From Corynebacterium phocae (GTDB lineage: Bacteria; Actinomycetota; Actinomycetes; Mycobacteriales; Mycobacteriaceae): DNA of 64,000 nt. Shown piece by piece: positions 34,668 through 43,643 of this stretch. The stretch spans positions 62,001-126,000 of the forward strand of contig NZ_VXKJ01000037.1 in the NCBI RefSeq assembly GCF_008693075.1. The letters are read 5' to 3'. The notes beneath the pieces were generated by a model. That model did not search any database, had not been told where the DNA came from, and saw only the letters and a list, made by a program, of their open reading frames with translations. Position 1 is the first letter of the stretch; each line of letters begins with the position of its first letter. The translations under genes were made by a program, and so were the position numbers.

Positions 34668-37220
34668 CTAATGGACCACTTCCAAACTTGCCAGCCGCAC
34701 CTCACCGGCGGCATCGGAGGCGTCTAAGTCCACCGTGCCCACAAACTGGAAGGCGTTGTCTGACTCCGGGTCCTTGATAATCTGGCGCACCTGCCACACG
34801 CGTTGGTCTTGGTCAGCCACGCGGAAATATTCCGGCCCCCGGGCGTCCGGCCCGGAGTCTATGTCCGCGTATTCATCAAAGTAGTCATCCAACGCGGCAC
34901 CGAAGTCCGGGACCTCATCTAAGTAATCCAGCATTTCTTCCAGGCGGTCTTCTTTTTCCAACGCAAACAGCTGCACCAGGCGGAAGAAGTAGTTGCGCAC
35001 CATGATGGTAAACGCGCGCCGGTTGGCGGTCAGCGCAGTGGGGTCCTCGGTACCAAAAGCCAGCTCGCGTTCCAAGTCCTCCTGGGAGATGGGCTTGTCC
35101 TCCCCAGCCATCTCCGCCCACTCGTCCACCAGGGAGGAGTCCACCTGGCGGATAAGTTCACCCAGCCATTCCACAATGTCAGCGAGCTCTTCAGTGAAAT
35201 ACTCCTCCGGCACGGATTGTTTCAGCGTGCGCCAGGCGTCGGTGAGGTAGCGCAGCACCACGCCCTCAGAACGCGCCAGGCCGTAGGTGGCAATGAGATC
35301 ACTAAACGTCATGGCGTTTTCTAGCATGTCGCGTACTACGGATTTAGGGCTAAGCTCAAACTCTTTAACCCAGGCGTTGGACTCCGCGAAGACGTCATAG
35401 CTTTGCTCCAGCAGCTCCTCCAACGGCTTGGGCCAGGTGATGTCTTCCACGATTGCCATGCGGTCGGTGAAATCCACGCCCTCGGCCTTCAGCGCGGCAA
35501 TCTCTTCACCGCGGCGCTGCCTTTGCTGGGCAATGAGCACCTGGCGGGGATCATCCAAGATGGACTCGAACACGGAGATGATGTCATAGGTATACGTGGG
35601 GGACTCCGGATCCAGGACAGTTAGTGCTGCCAGCGCGAACGGGGCCAGCGGCTGGTTGAGAGCAAAGTCCCGGGGCATCTCCCGCACCACGTGATAGGGG
35701 CGGCCGTAAATATCGTGGCCCTTGGTGGCTTTTTGGACCACGCCGGTACGCACCAGCCCGCGGAAAAGATCCAGCGCGGTAAGGATGTCCTGGTTTTGCT
35801 TAGTGCGGGTGTCATGATTGCTACGCAGCAGGTTCTTCATGTGCTGGTAGGTGTCCCCATGCCGGGCTAGGACGTTGAGCAACATGGAGTTAGAGACCTT
35901 AAATTGGGAGGTCAGCTGCTCCGGCTCGGCGTCAATGAGGCGCAGGTAGGTCTTCTCCGACCACGTGACCTCCCCGTCGCGCGCGGATTTCTTCTTCAGC
36001 TTCTTCAGTTTGGCGGGATCCCCACTTGCGCGTTGGCGGGCCTTGGCGTTTTCAATCTCATGCTCTGGGGCTTCCACCACCACGGTGCCTTCCGTGTCAT
36101 AGCCCGCGCGCCCGGCGCGCCCGGCAATCTGGTGGAACTCACGCGACTTGAGGATCCGCTGGCGCTGGCCGTCGAACTTGGCCAGGCCGGTCATCAGTAC
36201 GGTGCGGATGGGCACGTTGATACCCACGCCCAGGGTGTCCGTGCCGCAAATAACCTTGAGCAAGCCCTTTTGCGCCAGGCGCTCCACCAGGCGGCGGTAC
36301 TTGGGCAGCATGCCCGCATGATGCACGCCGATGCCCCTTCGCACCAGCTTGGACAAATCCTTACCGAAGGCAGTGGTAAACCGGAAGTTGGCCAGCTCCG
36401 CGGCAATGGCTTCCTTTTCTTCCGGGGTGATGATTTTCGCGAGGGAGGTCAGCGCCTGGGCGCGTTCAGCGGCCTCGCGCTGGGAGAAGTGCACAATGTA
36501 GACAGGGGCCTTCTTAGAAGCCAGCAGCTCCTCGATGGTCTCGTGGACAGCTTTGAAGGTGTAGGAAAAATCCAGCGGGACCGGGCGTGTGCTGCCGGCC
36601 ACCAGAGTAGTCTCCCGTCCCGTGCGCTCGGTTAAGTCCTTTTCCAACCACTTGGTATCACCTAGGGTGGCGGACATGAGCAGGAACTGCGCTTTGGGCA
36701 ACTCCAGCAGTGGCACCTGCCAGGCCCAACCGCGATCAGGTTCGGAATAGTAGTGGAACTCATCCATCACCACTTGGTCGATGTTGGCCTGCGCGCCGTC
36801 GCGCAGAGCGATATTGGCCACAATCTCTGCGGTGGCGGCGATGATGGGGGCCTGGCCGTTGACGGTGGCATCGCCAGTCATCATGCCTACGTTTTCCGCA
36901 CCGAAGATTTCACACAGCGCGAAGAACTTCTCACTCACCAGCGCCTTGATGGGCGCGGTGTAGAAGCTGCGCTGGCCGCGGGCTAGCGCGATGAAGTGCG
37001 CGGCGTTGGCCACCATGGACTTGCCGGAGCCGGTGGGCGTAGCCAGGATAACGTTGTCGCTAGCCAGCACGGCTAGAGAGGCTTCCTCCTGCGCCGGGTA
37101 GAGGCTTATCCCGCGGTCAGTGATCCAGGACATGAAAGTGTCCCAGATGACCTCATCACGGATGGGCTCTGGGACTTCTTCTAGCTCAGGCAGGCGTTGG
37201 GACAGGTTATCGGTATTCAC
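34668..37220 (-). CDS. Ski2-like DEAD/DEAH-box helicase with DUF3516 domain
   Basis: The 850-residue protein has motif I TPTGSGKS (61-68), motif II DEFH (153-156; 'VVMDEFHYYSEPDRGWAW'), motif III 'LLMSATLGDT', motif V 'CGTDTLGVGINVPI' and motif VI 'QIAGRAGRAGYD', then the C-terminal DUF3516 region. It belongs to superfamily 2, near HelY/Ski2 RNA helicases, in an actinobacterial family of unknown role. GTG 37220 lies eight bases after a TAAGAT box (minus strand 37229-37234) and 25 bp after the PAC2 gene stop, so it may be read both from the PAC2 promoter and from its own leaderless promoter. Confidence 0.85.
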   Translation of the reverse strand: MNTDNLSQRLPELEEVPEPIRDEVIWDTFMSWITDRGISLYPAQEEASLAVLASDNVILATPTGSGKSMVANAAHFIALARGQRSFYTAPIKALVSEKFFALCEIFGAENVGMMTGDATVNGQAPIIAATAEIVANIALRDGAQANIDQVVMDEFHYYSEPDRGWAWQVPLLELPKAQFLLMSATLGDTKWLEKDLTERTGRETTLVAGSTRPVPLDFSYTFKAVHETIEELLASKKAPVYIVHFSQREAAERAQALTSLAKIITPEEKEAIAAELANFRFTTAFGKDLSKLVRRGIGVHHAGMLPKYRRLVERLAQKGLLKVICGTDTLGVGINVPIRTVLMTGLAKFDGQRQRILKSREFHQIAGRAGRAGYDTEGTVVVEAPEHEIENAKARQRASGDPAKLKKLKKKSARDGEVTWSEKTYLRLIDAEPEQLTSQFKVSNSMLLNVLARHGDTYQHMKNLLRSNHDTRTKQNQDILTALDLFRGLVRTGVVQKATKGHDIYGRPYHVVREMPRDFALNQPLAPFALAALTVLDPESPTYTYDIISVFESILDDPRQVLIAQQRQRRGEEIAALKAEGVDFTDRMAIVEDITWPKPLEELLEQSYDVFAESNAWVKEFELSPKSVVRDMLENAMTFSDLIATYGLARSEGVVLRYLTDAWRTLKQSVPEEYFTEELADIVEWLGELIRQVDSSLVDEWAEMAGEDKPISQEDLERELAFGTEDPTALTANRRAFTIMVRNYFFRLVQLFALEKEDRLEEMLDYLDEVPDFGAALDDYFDEYADIDSGPDARGPEYFRVADQDQRVWQVRQIIKDPESDNAFQFVGTVDLDASDAAGEVRLASLEVVH

Positions 37221-37228
37221 GCCTTACT

Positions 37229-37234
37229 ATCTTA
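37229..37234 (-). promoter_or_regulatory. -10 box in front of the DUF3516 helicase gene
   Basis: TAAGAT on the minus strand sits eight bases before GTG 37220, in the 25-bp gap after the PAC2 gene. AGTAAGG between them could also act as a ribosome-binding site, so promoter use is uncertain. Confidence 0.35.
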
Positions 37235-37245
37235 GCGACTCCGCG

Positions 37246-38370
37246 CTACTGGCCGGGGGTGTTGCCGCCGCCTGCCCCGTTTTCATCAGGGCTATCTACA
37301 TCCGGGCCCGTAGAGTCCGTAGTTTCCTCGATAACGGATTCTTCTTGGTCATTGAGGTCCTGGTTTAAAAGCAGTTCCTTCCAGGAGTCCTCATTGCCTA
37401 GGGCGTCCAAGAATTTTTCAAATTCCTCAGAAATCTCTTCACCGCTGGGGACCGTGGGCTCACCGGGCAAGATTGCCTGCGGGTTTTCGTTGCGGTAACG
37501 CTCTACGTAGGAGTCGTACTGCTCCTCCAGCTGGGCTACTACTCCCTGGATTTCCTCCGAATCCATGACCTGTTCCTCCAGTTGCTCCGCCACCTTTTCA
37601 ATGTCACTGGCTATGGACTTGAGAGGAAGATCCAGCCCCACCACTTTGGACACGGAGTCCAGCAGGCTATAGATGGCCTGCGGGTAGGGAGAAGATGCCA
37701 GATAGTGAGGCACGTGGGCGGTGTAACCCGCCACGTTGCGTCCCTGCTTGGCCAGCTCTTTTTCGATAAACAGCTGCGCGGAGCCCGGCACCATCATGGA
37801 TTGGTCGAACCGGAACATGCGGTCAACCAGTTTCTTGGAGTTTCCATGAGCTGAGACCACCAGGGGACGGGTATGCGGTGAAGGGGTAGGGGCGGCGTAG
37901 ACCATGATGGTGTCCTCCACGTTGAACTTCTTCACCAGGTCGGTCACCGCGCGGCTAAAGCCCTGCCAGCGTAAGTCTGGTTCCGGACCGGACAGCAAGA
38001 GGAAGGGTTTGCCGGAGACATCCCACACCGCACGCATATCAAGGTCGAGGTTTTCAATCTCAATGGGATTATCACCGCTGACCGTGGTGGCCGGCCGGCG
38101 GGAACGGTAGTCAATGAGTTCATCCGCGTCAAAGGTGGCAACCAACCGGTTGTTTAGTGCTGCTTTAAGGTGGTCAGCACTAGCCTCAATCGCCTGGCCG
38201 GCGTCAGCGTAGCCATGCAAAGCCACGATCAAAGTAGGCCCTTTGTCCTGGGGCGCGCCCTCAGCATTTATGGCCGGCGCCGGGTACTCCAATTCGTACA
38301 TGCCGCGGTCAGCGTGTGCGCGCTCGTTGCGGTCACCGGAGTCCTGGTTGCCAATAGCGTGGTCGTGCAT
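37246..38370 (-). CDS. PAC2-family protein
   Basis: The 374-residue protein belongs to the PAC2 (proteasome assembly chaperone 2) fold family, represented by M. tuberculosis Rv2714. Visible features are 'TLIVALHGYADAGQAIEASADHL' near the N-terminus, 'MRAVWDVSGKPFLLLSGPEPDLRWQGF', 'VVSAHGNSKKLVDRMFRF' and 'AGYTAHVPHYLASSPYPQAIYSLLD'. The C-terminal 100 residues are helical and very acidic. AAGGAGGATTCAC is an excellent site for ATG 38370. Corynebacteria have no 20S proteasome, so a classical assembly role is unlikely; function unknown. It forms an operon with the downstream helicase. Confidence 0.85.
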   Translation of the reverse strand: MHDHAIGNQDSGDRNERAHADRGMYELEYPAPAINAEGAPQDKGPTLIVALHGYADAGQAIEASADHLKAALNNRLVATFDADELIDYRSRRPATTVSGDNPIEIENLDLDMRAVWDVSGKPFLLLSGPEPDLRWQGFSRAVTDLVKKFNVEDTIMVYAAPTPSPHTRPLVVSAHGNSKKLVDRMFRFDQSMMVPGSAQLFIEKELAKQGRNVAGYTAHVPHYLASSPYPQAIYSLLDSVSKVVGLDLPLKSIASDIEKVAEQLEEQVMDSEEIQGVVAQLEEQYDSYVERYRNENPQAILPGEPTVPSGEEISEEFEKFLDALGNEDSWKELLLNQDLNDQEESVIEETTDSTGPDVDSPDENGAGGGNTPGQ

Positions 38371-38528
38371 GTGAATCCTCCTTCAAAGCCCTCACTCAGC
38401 AGTAGGTCTGCGCACAGTAAAATCAAAATCTACTGGACTCGTGCCCATTGCCGTTGTGAAGTGCAACGGAAACTATACCCGGGTTATTCCCACCTGTGGT
38501 GGGCGCTAGCCAGAGCTAGAATTTTGGT

Positions 38529-38661
38529 TGCTAGGTCAAACCCTCATTCTACCTGTGTTCCCTTACTTTGGGGTAGTTAAAGTGACGGTTGTTGACGGAA
38601 GGCAACTCCGGCTAAGGAAGCGCAGAAGAAACGCAGGGGGCAAGCGGGTGCCCCCATTTTT
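38529..38661 (+). ncRNA. Candidate small RNA or attenuated leader upstream of DUF4192
   Basis: TAGAAT at 38517-38522 would start transcription near 38529, and an intrinsic terminator ends at about 38661, predicting a 133-nt RNA without a credible ORF. Inside it CTACC can pair with GGTAG and GTTG with CAAC. It may instead be the untranslated leader of the DUF4192 gene with conditional termination. It matches no RNA family that I recognise. Confidence 0.35.
38636..38661 (+). terminator. Orphan intrinsic terminator (plus strand)
   Basis: GGGGGCA-AGCGGG-TGCCCCC followed by ATTTTT is a canonical terminator. No plus-strand gene lies upstream of it; the nearest upstream gene (PAC2) runs the other way. 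Confidence 0.8.
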
Positions 38662-38679
38662 ACCACCAGCAACTCGTTC

Positions 38680-38748
38680 TGTGGATAACTTCTCTCAGCG
38701 GGGCCAATTTTTTAGGTGAAAATAGCCAGGCGGCCGCAGTTATCCACA
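38680..38748. promoter_or_regulatory. Pair of perfect inverted DnaA boxes
   Basis: TGTGGATAA (38680-38688) and TTATCCACA (38740-38748) are perfect DnaA boxes in opposite orientation. The match extends to a 12-bp inverted repeat, CTGTGGATAACT and AGTTATCCACAG, 48 bp apart. The pair lies 50 bp upstream of the DUF4192 start. Confidence 0.8.
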
Positions 38749-38799
38749 GGTGGCCGGCGGGGGGTTTTCAAGGCCTCAGTTTCCGGCCATTGTGGGGAT

Positions 38800-40047
38800 A
38801 TGAAAAACAATAAAGATAAATCAGATAAACACTCACACTCCACACATGAACCGCAGCAAGACCCACAGGCCCGTAAAGGCAACCCCCCGGCAGAACCTGC
38901 GCGGGAGGCCGTAATGGCACCCAAAGGTGCCACGCCCGGCTACTTGATATCCAACGTTCCCGGGGCATTGGGATTTTTCCCCCTGGAGTCCCTCGTAGTG
39001 ATGGGCTTCGAGCAAAACGGCAGTCTTCTTGAGTTAGGCCCCGTAGCTAGGCTGGACCTAGACAACGTCAAACGGCAGTGCGATGAGGCATTTAGCGCGG
39101 TGGAATCCTACAGCGACGTCATATTCGCCTTCGTGGTCTCTTACCGGCCGTTGAAAGAACTGGATTGGATTGCAGACTTCCTCTTCGAATATTCCTCAGC
39201 TACCGATCGCGGCTTTGACGCCTGCTGGCACACCCCGGAAATCAGCCTGGGACAGCCTTATGAACTCTGGTTCGGACCGGAATACGGTGACAAGGAACCC
39301 ATGCCGCGCTGGGCGGAGGGTAAAATCCCCACCATCACTGACGCCGCGTCGATGACTAACTGGATTGGCCAGGGGAAGTTGCCGGAAATTACTCGTGATG
39401 ACGGGATTAGGCAGCTAAACAAACGCAACCCCTTCATCACCGCCGCAAATGCTAGGGCAATGACGGTGCAGGCCACGAAGAAGTCCCGGGCGATAGTGGA
39501 CGCCCAAATCAGGCTAGCCACCGGAAAGGCCACGGGCCTAAAACCCAACTCGGTGGTGTGCGTTAAAGCAGAACAGATCCGCGAGACGGCCCTGCGCCTC
39601 ATCACAGAGTGCGAAGGGTTGGACCTAGACCACGTCTACGCAAAGCAAGAGGCTCTGCTGGAATTGGGGAGCTGGCTGGCCACCGCCACGCTGCGCGATG
39701 TAGTCCTGGGGGTGCTTATCGAGCACCCGGCGACGGCCGAAGTTCTGATGCTAGCCACGATGCACACCTATTCTGGGACCATCCGAATCAACGCCCTGGT
39801 TATCTACGCGGCGGTCTGCATAGTCCAAGACATGGCCATGGTGGGAGGCTTAGCGCTATCAGTTGCCACCACTGAGGACCCCACCCACCGGTTGGCTAGC
39901 CTGGTCAACCAGGCTTACCGCGCCGGGCTGCACAGCCGTTTGGTGGACAACCTAACAAAGGGTTCAGAGTTAGCGGTGCAAAATTGGAAAACGCACCCTA
40001 GGGCCTCTGCGCGCACGCGGCCCTCCCGTGGTGAAACCGCCGCGTAG
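38800..40047 (+). CDS. DUF4192 domain protein
   Basis: The 415-residue protein has a polar N-terminal tail (about 45 residues, Lys/Asp/His-rich) and then the DUF4192 signature 'TPGYLISNVPGALGFFPLESLVVMGF', 'FVVSYRPLKELDWIADF' and a C-terminal 'AVCIVQDMAMVGGLALSVA' region. DUF4192 proteins are common in actinobacteria, usually near sigA/sigB, with no known function. Start ATG 38800 is chosen because GGGGAT precedes it and upstream codons overlap the DnaA-box region without conservation. It is a single gene under the unusual upstream region and faces galE. Confidence 0.8.
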   Translation: MKNNKDKSDKHSHSTHEPQQDPQARKGNPPAEPAREAVMAPKGATPGYLISNVPGALGFFPLESLVVMGFEQNGSLLELGPVARLDLDNVKRQCDEAFSAVESYSDVIFAFVVSYRPLKELDWIADFLFEYSSATDRGFDACWHTPEISLGQPYELWFGPEYGDKEPMPRWAEGKIPTITDAASMTNWIGQGKLPEITRDDGIRQLNKRNPFITAANARAMTVQATKKSRAIVDAQIRLATGKATGLKPNSVVCVKAEQIRETALRLITECEGLDLDHVYAKQEALLELGSWLATATLRDVVLGVLIEHPATAEVLMLATMHTYSGTIRINALVIYAAVCIVQDMAMVGGLALSVATTEDPTHRLASLVNQAYRAGLHSRLVDNLTKGSELAVQNWKTHPRASARTRPSRGETAA

Positions 40048-40098
40048 CCGGGCGCTACTTTGGCCGGCCAACGCTAACTGCATCCGGGGTAGGGGCAA

Positions 40099-41082
40099 CT
40101 AACGCTTCGCGGAGTGAGCCTGGTCTCCTAGTTCTCGCGTGAACTCCCAAGCGTCTCTAACAATGGTCTCCAGCTTAGTCCGCTTGGGGTTCCACCCCAG
40201 TTCGCGTTTGATTTTGTCCGAGGAGGCAATGAGAACAGCTGGGTCCCCAGCGCGCCGGGGTGCTAATTCCGCCGGGATATCGTGGCCGGTGACATTTCTA
40301 CACATATCGATGACCTGCTTGACGGAAAAGCCATCCCCGGACCCCAGATTGTAAATGCGGTGGATTCCGGGCTGGTTGGTTTCCAGCGCTAGGAGGTGGG
40401 CCTCTGCCAAGTCCCGGACGTGAATGTAATCGCGCACCGCGGTGCCGTCAGCAGTCGCGTAGTCGTCGCCAAAGATGAAGATTTTGTCCCTGTGACCCAA
40501 CGCAACCTGGAGAACCAGTGGAATCAGGTGGGTTTCAACTTCCCGGTTTTCGCCAATATCCCCGTAGGCACCGGCCACGTTGAAGTAACGCAAGGAGGTA
40601 GCTCCCAGGCCGTAGGCGTGCGCATAGGAGGTGATGGCGTAGTCGATAGAGAGTTTGGTGGCACCGTAGGGGTTGGTGGGGGAGGTGGGCATATCCTCGA
40701 CAATGGGCACGGTGTGGGGCTCACCGTAGGTAGCGGCGGTCGAGGAAAATACCAGGTTACTGACGCCGTTGTCCCGCATGGCATCTAGTAGTCCTAAAGT
40801 TGCCACCAGGTTCTTTTGCCAGTACTGCGCGGGCTTTTCTACAGACTCTCCAACTAGCGACTGCGCCGCGAAGTGGATGACCCCATCAAACCCGCCCTCG
40901 GATAGAACTCCGGCGGCCTTGTCTTCCAGGTTGCCTTCCACCAGCCGCGCCCTCTTAGGAACTGCGTTGCGGTTGCCGGTGCTGAAATTATCGATGATGG
41001 TGACATCATGTCCTTGTTCTACCAGCACGGCAGCGCAGACGCTACCTACATATCCGGCGCCGCCGGTGACTAAAAGTTTCAT
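40099..41082 (-). CDS. galE: UDP-glucose 4-epimerase GalE
   Basis: Interconverts UDP-glucose and UDP-galactose; in corynebacteria it supplies galactose for the arabinogalactan wall. From ATG 41082 the 327-residue protein has the NAD-binding GGAGYVG (7-13), the catalytic SST (113-115), Tyr139 and Lys143 (YGATK), and the substrate region '[14 protein letters not shown]'. The frame continues to 41130, and ATG 41103 is a weaker alternative, but the conserved protein begins at MKLLVTGG. Order galE-dtxR-sigB is a hallmark of Corynebacterium. It is separated from dtxR by a terminator, so it probably has its own promoter. Confidence 0.95.
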   Translation of the reverse strand: MKLLVTGGAGYVGSVCAAVLVEQGHDVTIIDNFSTGNRNAVPKRARLVEGNLEDKAAGVLSEGGFDGVIHFAAQSLVGESVEKPAQYWQKNLVATLGLLDAMRDNGVSNLVFSSTAATYGEPHTVPIVEDMPTSPTNPYGATKLSIDYAITSYAHAYGLGATSLRYFNVAGAYGDIGENREVETHLIPLVLQVALGHRDKIFIFGDDYATADGTAVRDYIHVRDLAEAHLLALETNQPGIHRIYNLGSGDGFSVKQVIDMCRNVTGHDIPAELAPRRAGDPAVLIASSDKIKRELGWNPKRTKLETIVRDAWEFTRELGDQAHSAKR

Positions 41083-41330
41083 GGGTCTAGCCTTATCCTT
41101 CATAAGTCGGTCTTCTCGCCAGCCGCGCAACCGCCCGGGCTGTATTCCACCTTATGATTGTACGCAATCTTGATCCAGAGGTTTCCCGGAGCTGTTGCCG
41201 GGTTGTCGGCCGGGTTGTCGGCGGGTTGGCCTGACAGTTATTCCGACGGCCGGGAGCTTCTGCGCCCGCGAAGGTCCGCTGGGTTGTGGGTTGCGGATTG
41301 TTAGCGAAGTTGTGGAATGCGTGCGAAAGG

Positions 41331-41377
41331 CAAAATCCCGCATCCGGCCCCTGGCGGGAGCTGGATGCGGGATTTGC
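41331..41377 (-). terminator. Intrinsic terminator of dtxR
   Basis: AAATCCCGCATCC and GGATGCGGGATTT form a perfect 13-bp stem; on the minus strand the second arm ends in TTTTG. It lies between dtxR and galE. Confidence 0.85.
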
Positions 41378-41407
41378 AGGCTGTGCGGAGCCGAAGTTTT
41401 TCTACGC

Positions 41408-42088
41408 CTAGGTGCGGGCCACGCGGATAGCGTGGGCCAGCTCGTCTGCTAATTCAACAGTGGCACCGGTTTCGGTCGTGAATGTGACCTCGCCATTGTT
41501 ATTTACAACTGTGATGTGTTTGTTGACGCCAATTCCAGCCTTGGTTAGTTCGCGGAAGTGGTCTGCATCCACCTGGAGGACCTCGTTAATTTGCACGATG
41601 GTGCCGGAGACTTCCTCACCATCTGGCAGATCAATTACCCGGATTCCGCTGTCCAACTTGGGTTGCTTCATGCCCAACTCATCAAGGGCAGGGATGGGGT
41701 TGCCAAAGGGGGAGCGGGAGGGGTGGTCCAGAAGCTCCACTACGCGGCGTTCCACCTCCTCGCTCATCACGTGTTCCCACCGACAAGCCTCGTCGTGCAC
41801 GCGGTCGAGTTCCATGCCCAAGATGTTCACGAGCAGAAGTTCCGCGAGGCGGTGCTTGCGCATGACCGAAGTTGCCAGCTCCCGGCCCCTCTGGGTGAGG
41901 TCTAGGCTGCGGTCGCTGCGAACGTGTAGCAGACCGTCGCGTTCCATACGGGCCACCGTCTGGGAGACGGTGGGTCCCGATTGCTCCAGGCGCTCAGCAA
42001 TGCGAGCACGGAGAGGGGTAATGCCCTCCTCTTCCAATTCGTAGATAGTCCGCAGGTACATTTCTGTGGTGTCAACGAGGTCGCGCAT
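41408..42088 (-). CDS. dtxR: Iron-dependent repressor DtxR
   Basis: Fe(II)-activated repressor of iron uptake and storage genes. The 226-residue protein has the N-terminal winged helix ('[20 protein letters not shown]', about 29-48), the two metal sites with M10, C102, E105, H106 and H79, E83, H98, all at the residue numbers of C. diphtheriae DtxR, and the C-terminal SH3-like domain. AGAAAGG precedes ATG 42088. It lies between sigB and galE, as in other corynebacteria. Candidate DtxR-like boxes of this window are at 42317 and 48312. Confidence 0.97.
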   Translation of the reverse strand: MRDLVDTTEMYLRTIYELEEEGITPLRARIAERLEQSGPTVSQTVARMERDGLLHVRSDRSLDLTQRGRELATSVMRKHRLAELLLVNILGMELDRVHDEACRWEHVMSEEVERRVVELLDHPSRSPFGNPIPALDELGMKQPKLDSGIRVIDLPDGEEVSGTIVQINEVLQVDADHFRELTKAGIGVNKHITVVNNNGEVTFTTETGATVELADELAHAIRVART

Positions 42089-42316
42089 ATAAGTGGCCTT
42101 TCTGGAGAGATTGCCTGAACAATGGCAGCCTCAAAAATTTCTTTGAATTCGGTGTCGCACTAGCGGTGTCACACTATCGCGTGCAAAGGGGTTCTCATTC
42201 CAATGACCGACTCCTTCAGGGTGCAAGTGACGGCCGTTGAGTGTGAAACCTTTAATCCCCGACCATTTTAGCGCAGATTTTCGGTGCTGTGGCGTACGTC
42301 CCCGGCAAAAGTTGTA

Positions 42317-42335
42317 AAACCTTAGCCTTACCTAA
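42317..42335 (-). promoter_or_regulatory. DtxR-box-like sequence
   Basis: On the minus strand it reads TTAGGTAAGGCTAAGGTTT, matching the DtxR consensus TTAGGTTAGCCTAACCTAA at 13 of 19 positions. It is about 230 bp upstream of dtxR and just beyond the sigB end, so its target is unclear. Confidence 0.4.
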
Positions 42336-42397
42336 CATGAATCAGTGGTCGGGGGCTAGCATTTTTCCCAGCCGGGACGGGGTAAGACGCGTGGAAA

Positions 42398-42435
42398 CAA
42401 GATCGGTCCGAGCCCGTTGGGGCGGACCCGGACCG
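42398..42435 (-). terminator. Probable terminator of sigB
   Basis: On the minus strand CGGTCCG pairs with CGGACCG (7 bp) around an inner GCCC/GGGC pair, followed by ATCTTGTTT. The T tract is imperfect. Confidence 0.55.
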
Positions 42436-42487
42436 GCTTAACGGCCATCACTAGTACGCCCGGATGGTTCCCAATCCGCAGCGACGG

Positions 42488-43498
42488 TTATAACGCGTAG
42501 TCGCGCAAACGGTTGGCCCGGTTACCGTCACGTAGCTTGGCCATGACTTCGCGTTCAATCTGGCGGACCCGCTCACGGGAGAGCCCAAACTGGCGGCCAA
42601 TCTGGTCGAGCGTACGGGGGACGCCGTCATCTAGGCCGTAGCGCAGGCGGATGACGTCCTGCTCGCGATCTTCCAAAGTCTGAATGACATCCCGGATATC
42701 CGAATGGCGCATGGCGGCTACCACAGCGGATTCTGCGTCTGTGGCTTCAGCGTCCTCGATGAAGTCCCCCAGTGGAGCCTCCTCATCCGCGCCAACAGGC
42801 ATGTCCAAGGAAACTGGATCGCGGGACTGGCGGAGGAGCATCTCTATTTTGGACTCCTCAATCCCGGATTCCTCCGACAGCTCCTCGTTGGTTGCCTCAC
42901 GGCCCAGGGACTGGTACATCTCCCGTTTAATGCGGGAAAGTTTGTTGACCTGCTCTACCAGGTGGACCGGGAGGCGGATGGTGCGCGATTGATCAGCCAT
43001 TCCACGGGTGATAGCTTGGCGGATCCACCACGTGGCATAAGTGGAGAATTTAAAGCCCTTGGAGTAATCGAATTTCTCCATCGCACGAATGAGACCGAGG
43101 TTCCCCTCCTGGATGAGATCCAGCAAAGGCATCCCGCGGCCGGTATAGCGCTTGGCCAGAGAGACGACTAACCGCAGGTTTGCCTCCAAAAGGTGGGAGC
43201 GTGCCTTCTTGCCGTCCCGGGCTAAAATCTTTAGGTCACGCTTTTCCGCACGGGTTAACTTGGCGGCGTTTTTTAACTTGTATTCGGCATAGAGTCCCAC
43301 CTCAATACGCTGAGCGAGCTCTACCTCATCTTCGGCGCTGAGGAGCGCGGTTTTTCCAATTCCGTTGAGATAAACACGTACTAAATCGGCAGAAGGATTG
43401 TCATTGGTTTGGTTTCGGCGGGATCCACGGTCTACCTGATCTTCGTCAGGGAACACGGAACTTCCCGCGGACTTCGACGCAGCGGATGATGTAGTCAC
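42488..43498 (-). CDS. sigB: RNA polymerase sigma factor SigB
   Basis: Primary-like (group 2) sigma-70 factor used in transition phase, low oxygen and stress in corynebacteria. The 336-residue protein lacks the long region 1.1 tail of SigA and has region 1.2-2 ('[57 protein letters not shown]'-type), region 3 and region 4 helix-turn-helix '[20 protein letters not shown]'. AGGAGG precedes GTG 43498. Its place beside dtxR distinguishes it from sigA at 49169. Confidence 0.95.
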   Translation of the reverse strand: MTTSSAASKSAGSSVFPDEDQVDRGSRRNQTNDNPSADLVRVYLNGIGKTALLSAEDEVELAQRIEVGLYAEYKLKNAAKLTRAEKRDLKILARDGKKARSHLLEANLRLVVSLAKRYTGRGMPLLDLIQEGNLGLIRAMEKFDYSKGFKFSTYATWWIRQAITRGMADQSRTIRLPVHLVEQVNKLSRIKREMYQSLGREATNEELSEESGIEESKIEMLLRQSRDPVSLDMPVGADEEAPLGDFIEDAEATDAESAVVAAMRHSDIRDVIQTLEDREQDVIRLRYGLDDGVPRTLDQIGRQFGLSRERVRQIEREVMAKLRDGNRANRLRDYAL

Positions 43499-43643
43499 TT
43501 CTAGGCCTCCTGAAGCGGTTGTGCCGGAAACCGGCGTCGCGAATTGCTATCTACAAAGTCCAACGCCCCGGGGACGGAGCAGGTTCCCGATTGCCATCAC
43601 CAGTGGCCGACTCCGCCCCCTTTAAGGGGGAGTCAAGTAAAGC

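Larger units (their letters stand above)
38371..38799. promoter_or_regulatory. PAC2/DUF4192 divergent region with orphan terminator and DnaA boxes
   Basis: This 429-bp gap is the richest non-coding stretch of the window. From left to right it holds the PAC2 promoter, a plus-strand -10 candidate (38517), an intrinsic terminator with no gene before it (38636-38661), two inverted perfect DnaA boxes (38680-38688 and 38740-38748) and the DUF4192 start at 38800. Confidence 0.6.
42089..42487. other. sigB-dtxR intergenic region
   Basis: This 399-bp gap holds the dtxR promoter, a DtxR-like box (42317-42335) and the sigB terminator (42398-42435). A 34-codon plus-strand frame at 42337 (starts MNQWSGASIFPSRDG) overlaps the terminator and has no ribosome-binding site; I do not count it as a gene. 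Confidence 0.5.

Noticed and set aside
35904..36635. Long plus-strand frame (243 codons) inside the DUF3516 helicase
   Set aside because: Antisense shadow: GC-rich coding DNA keeps the opposite frame open; product is low-complexity without motifs.
42337..42441. 34-codon gene on the plus strand (MNQWSG...)
   Set aside because: It has no ribosome-binding site, and overlaps the sigB terminator hairpin.
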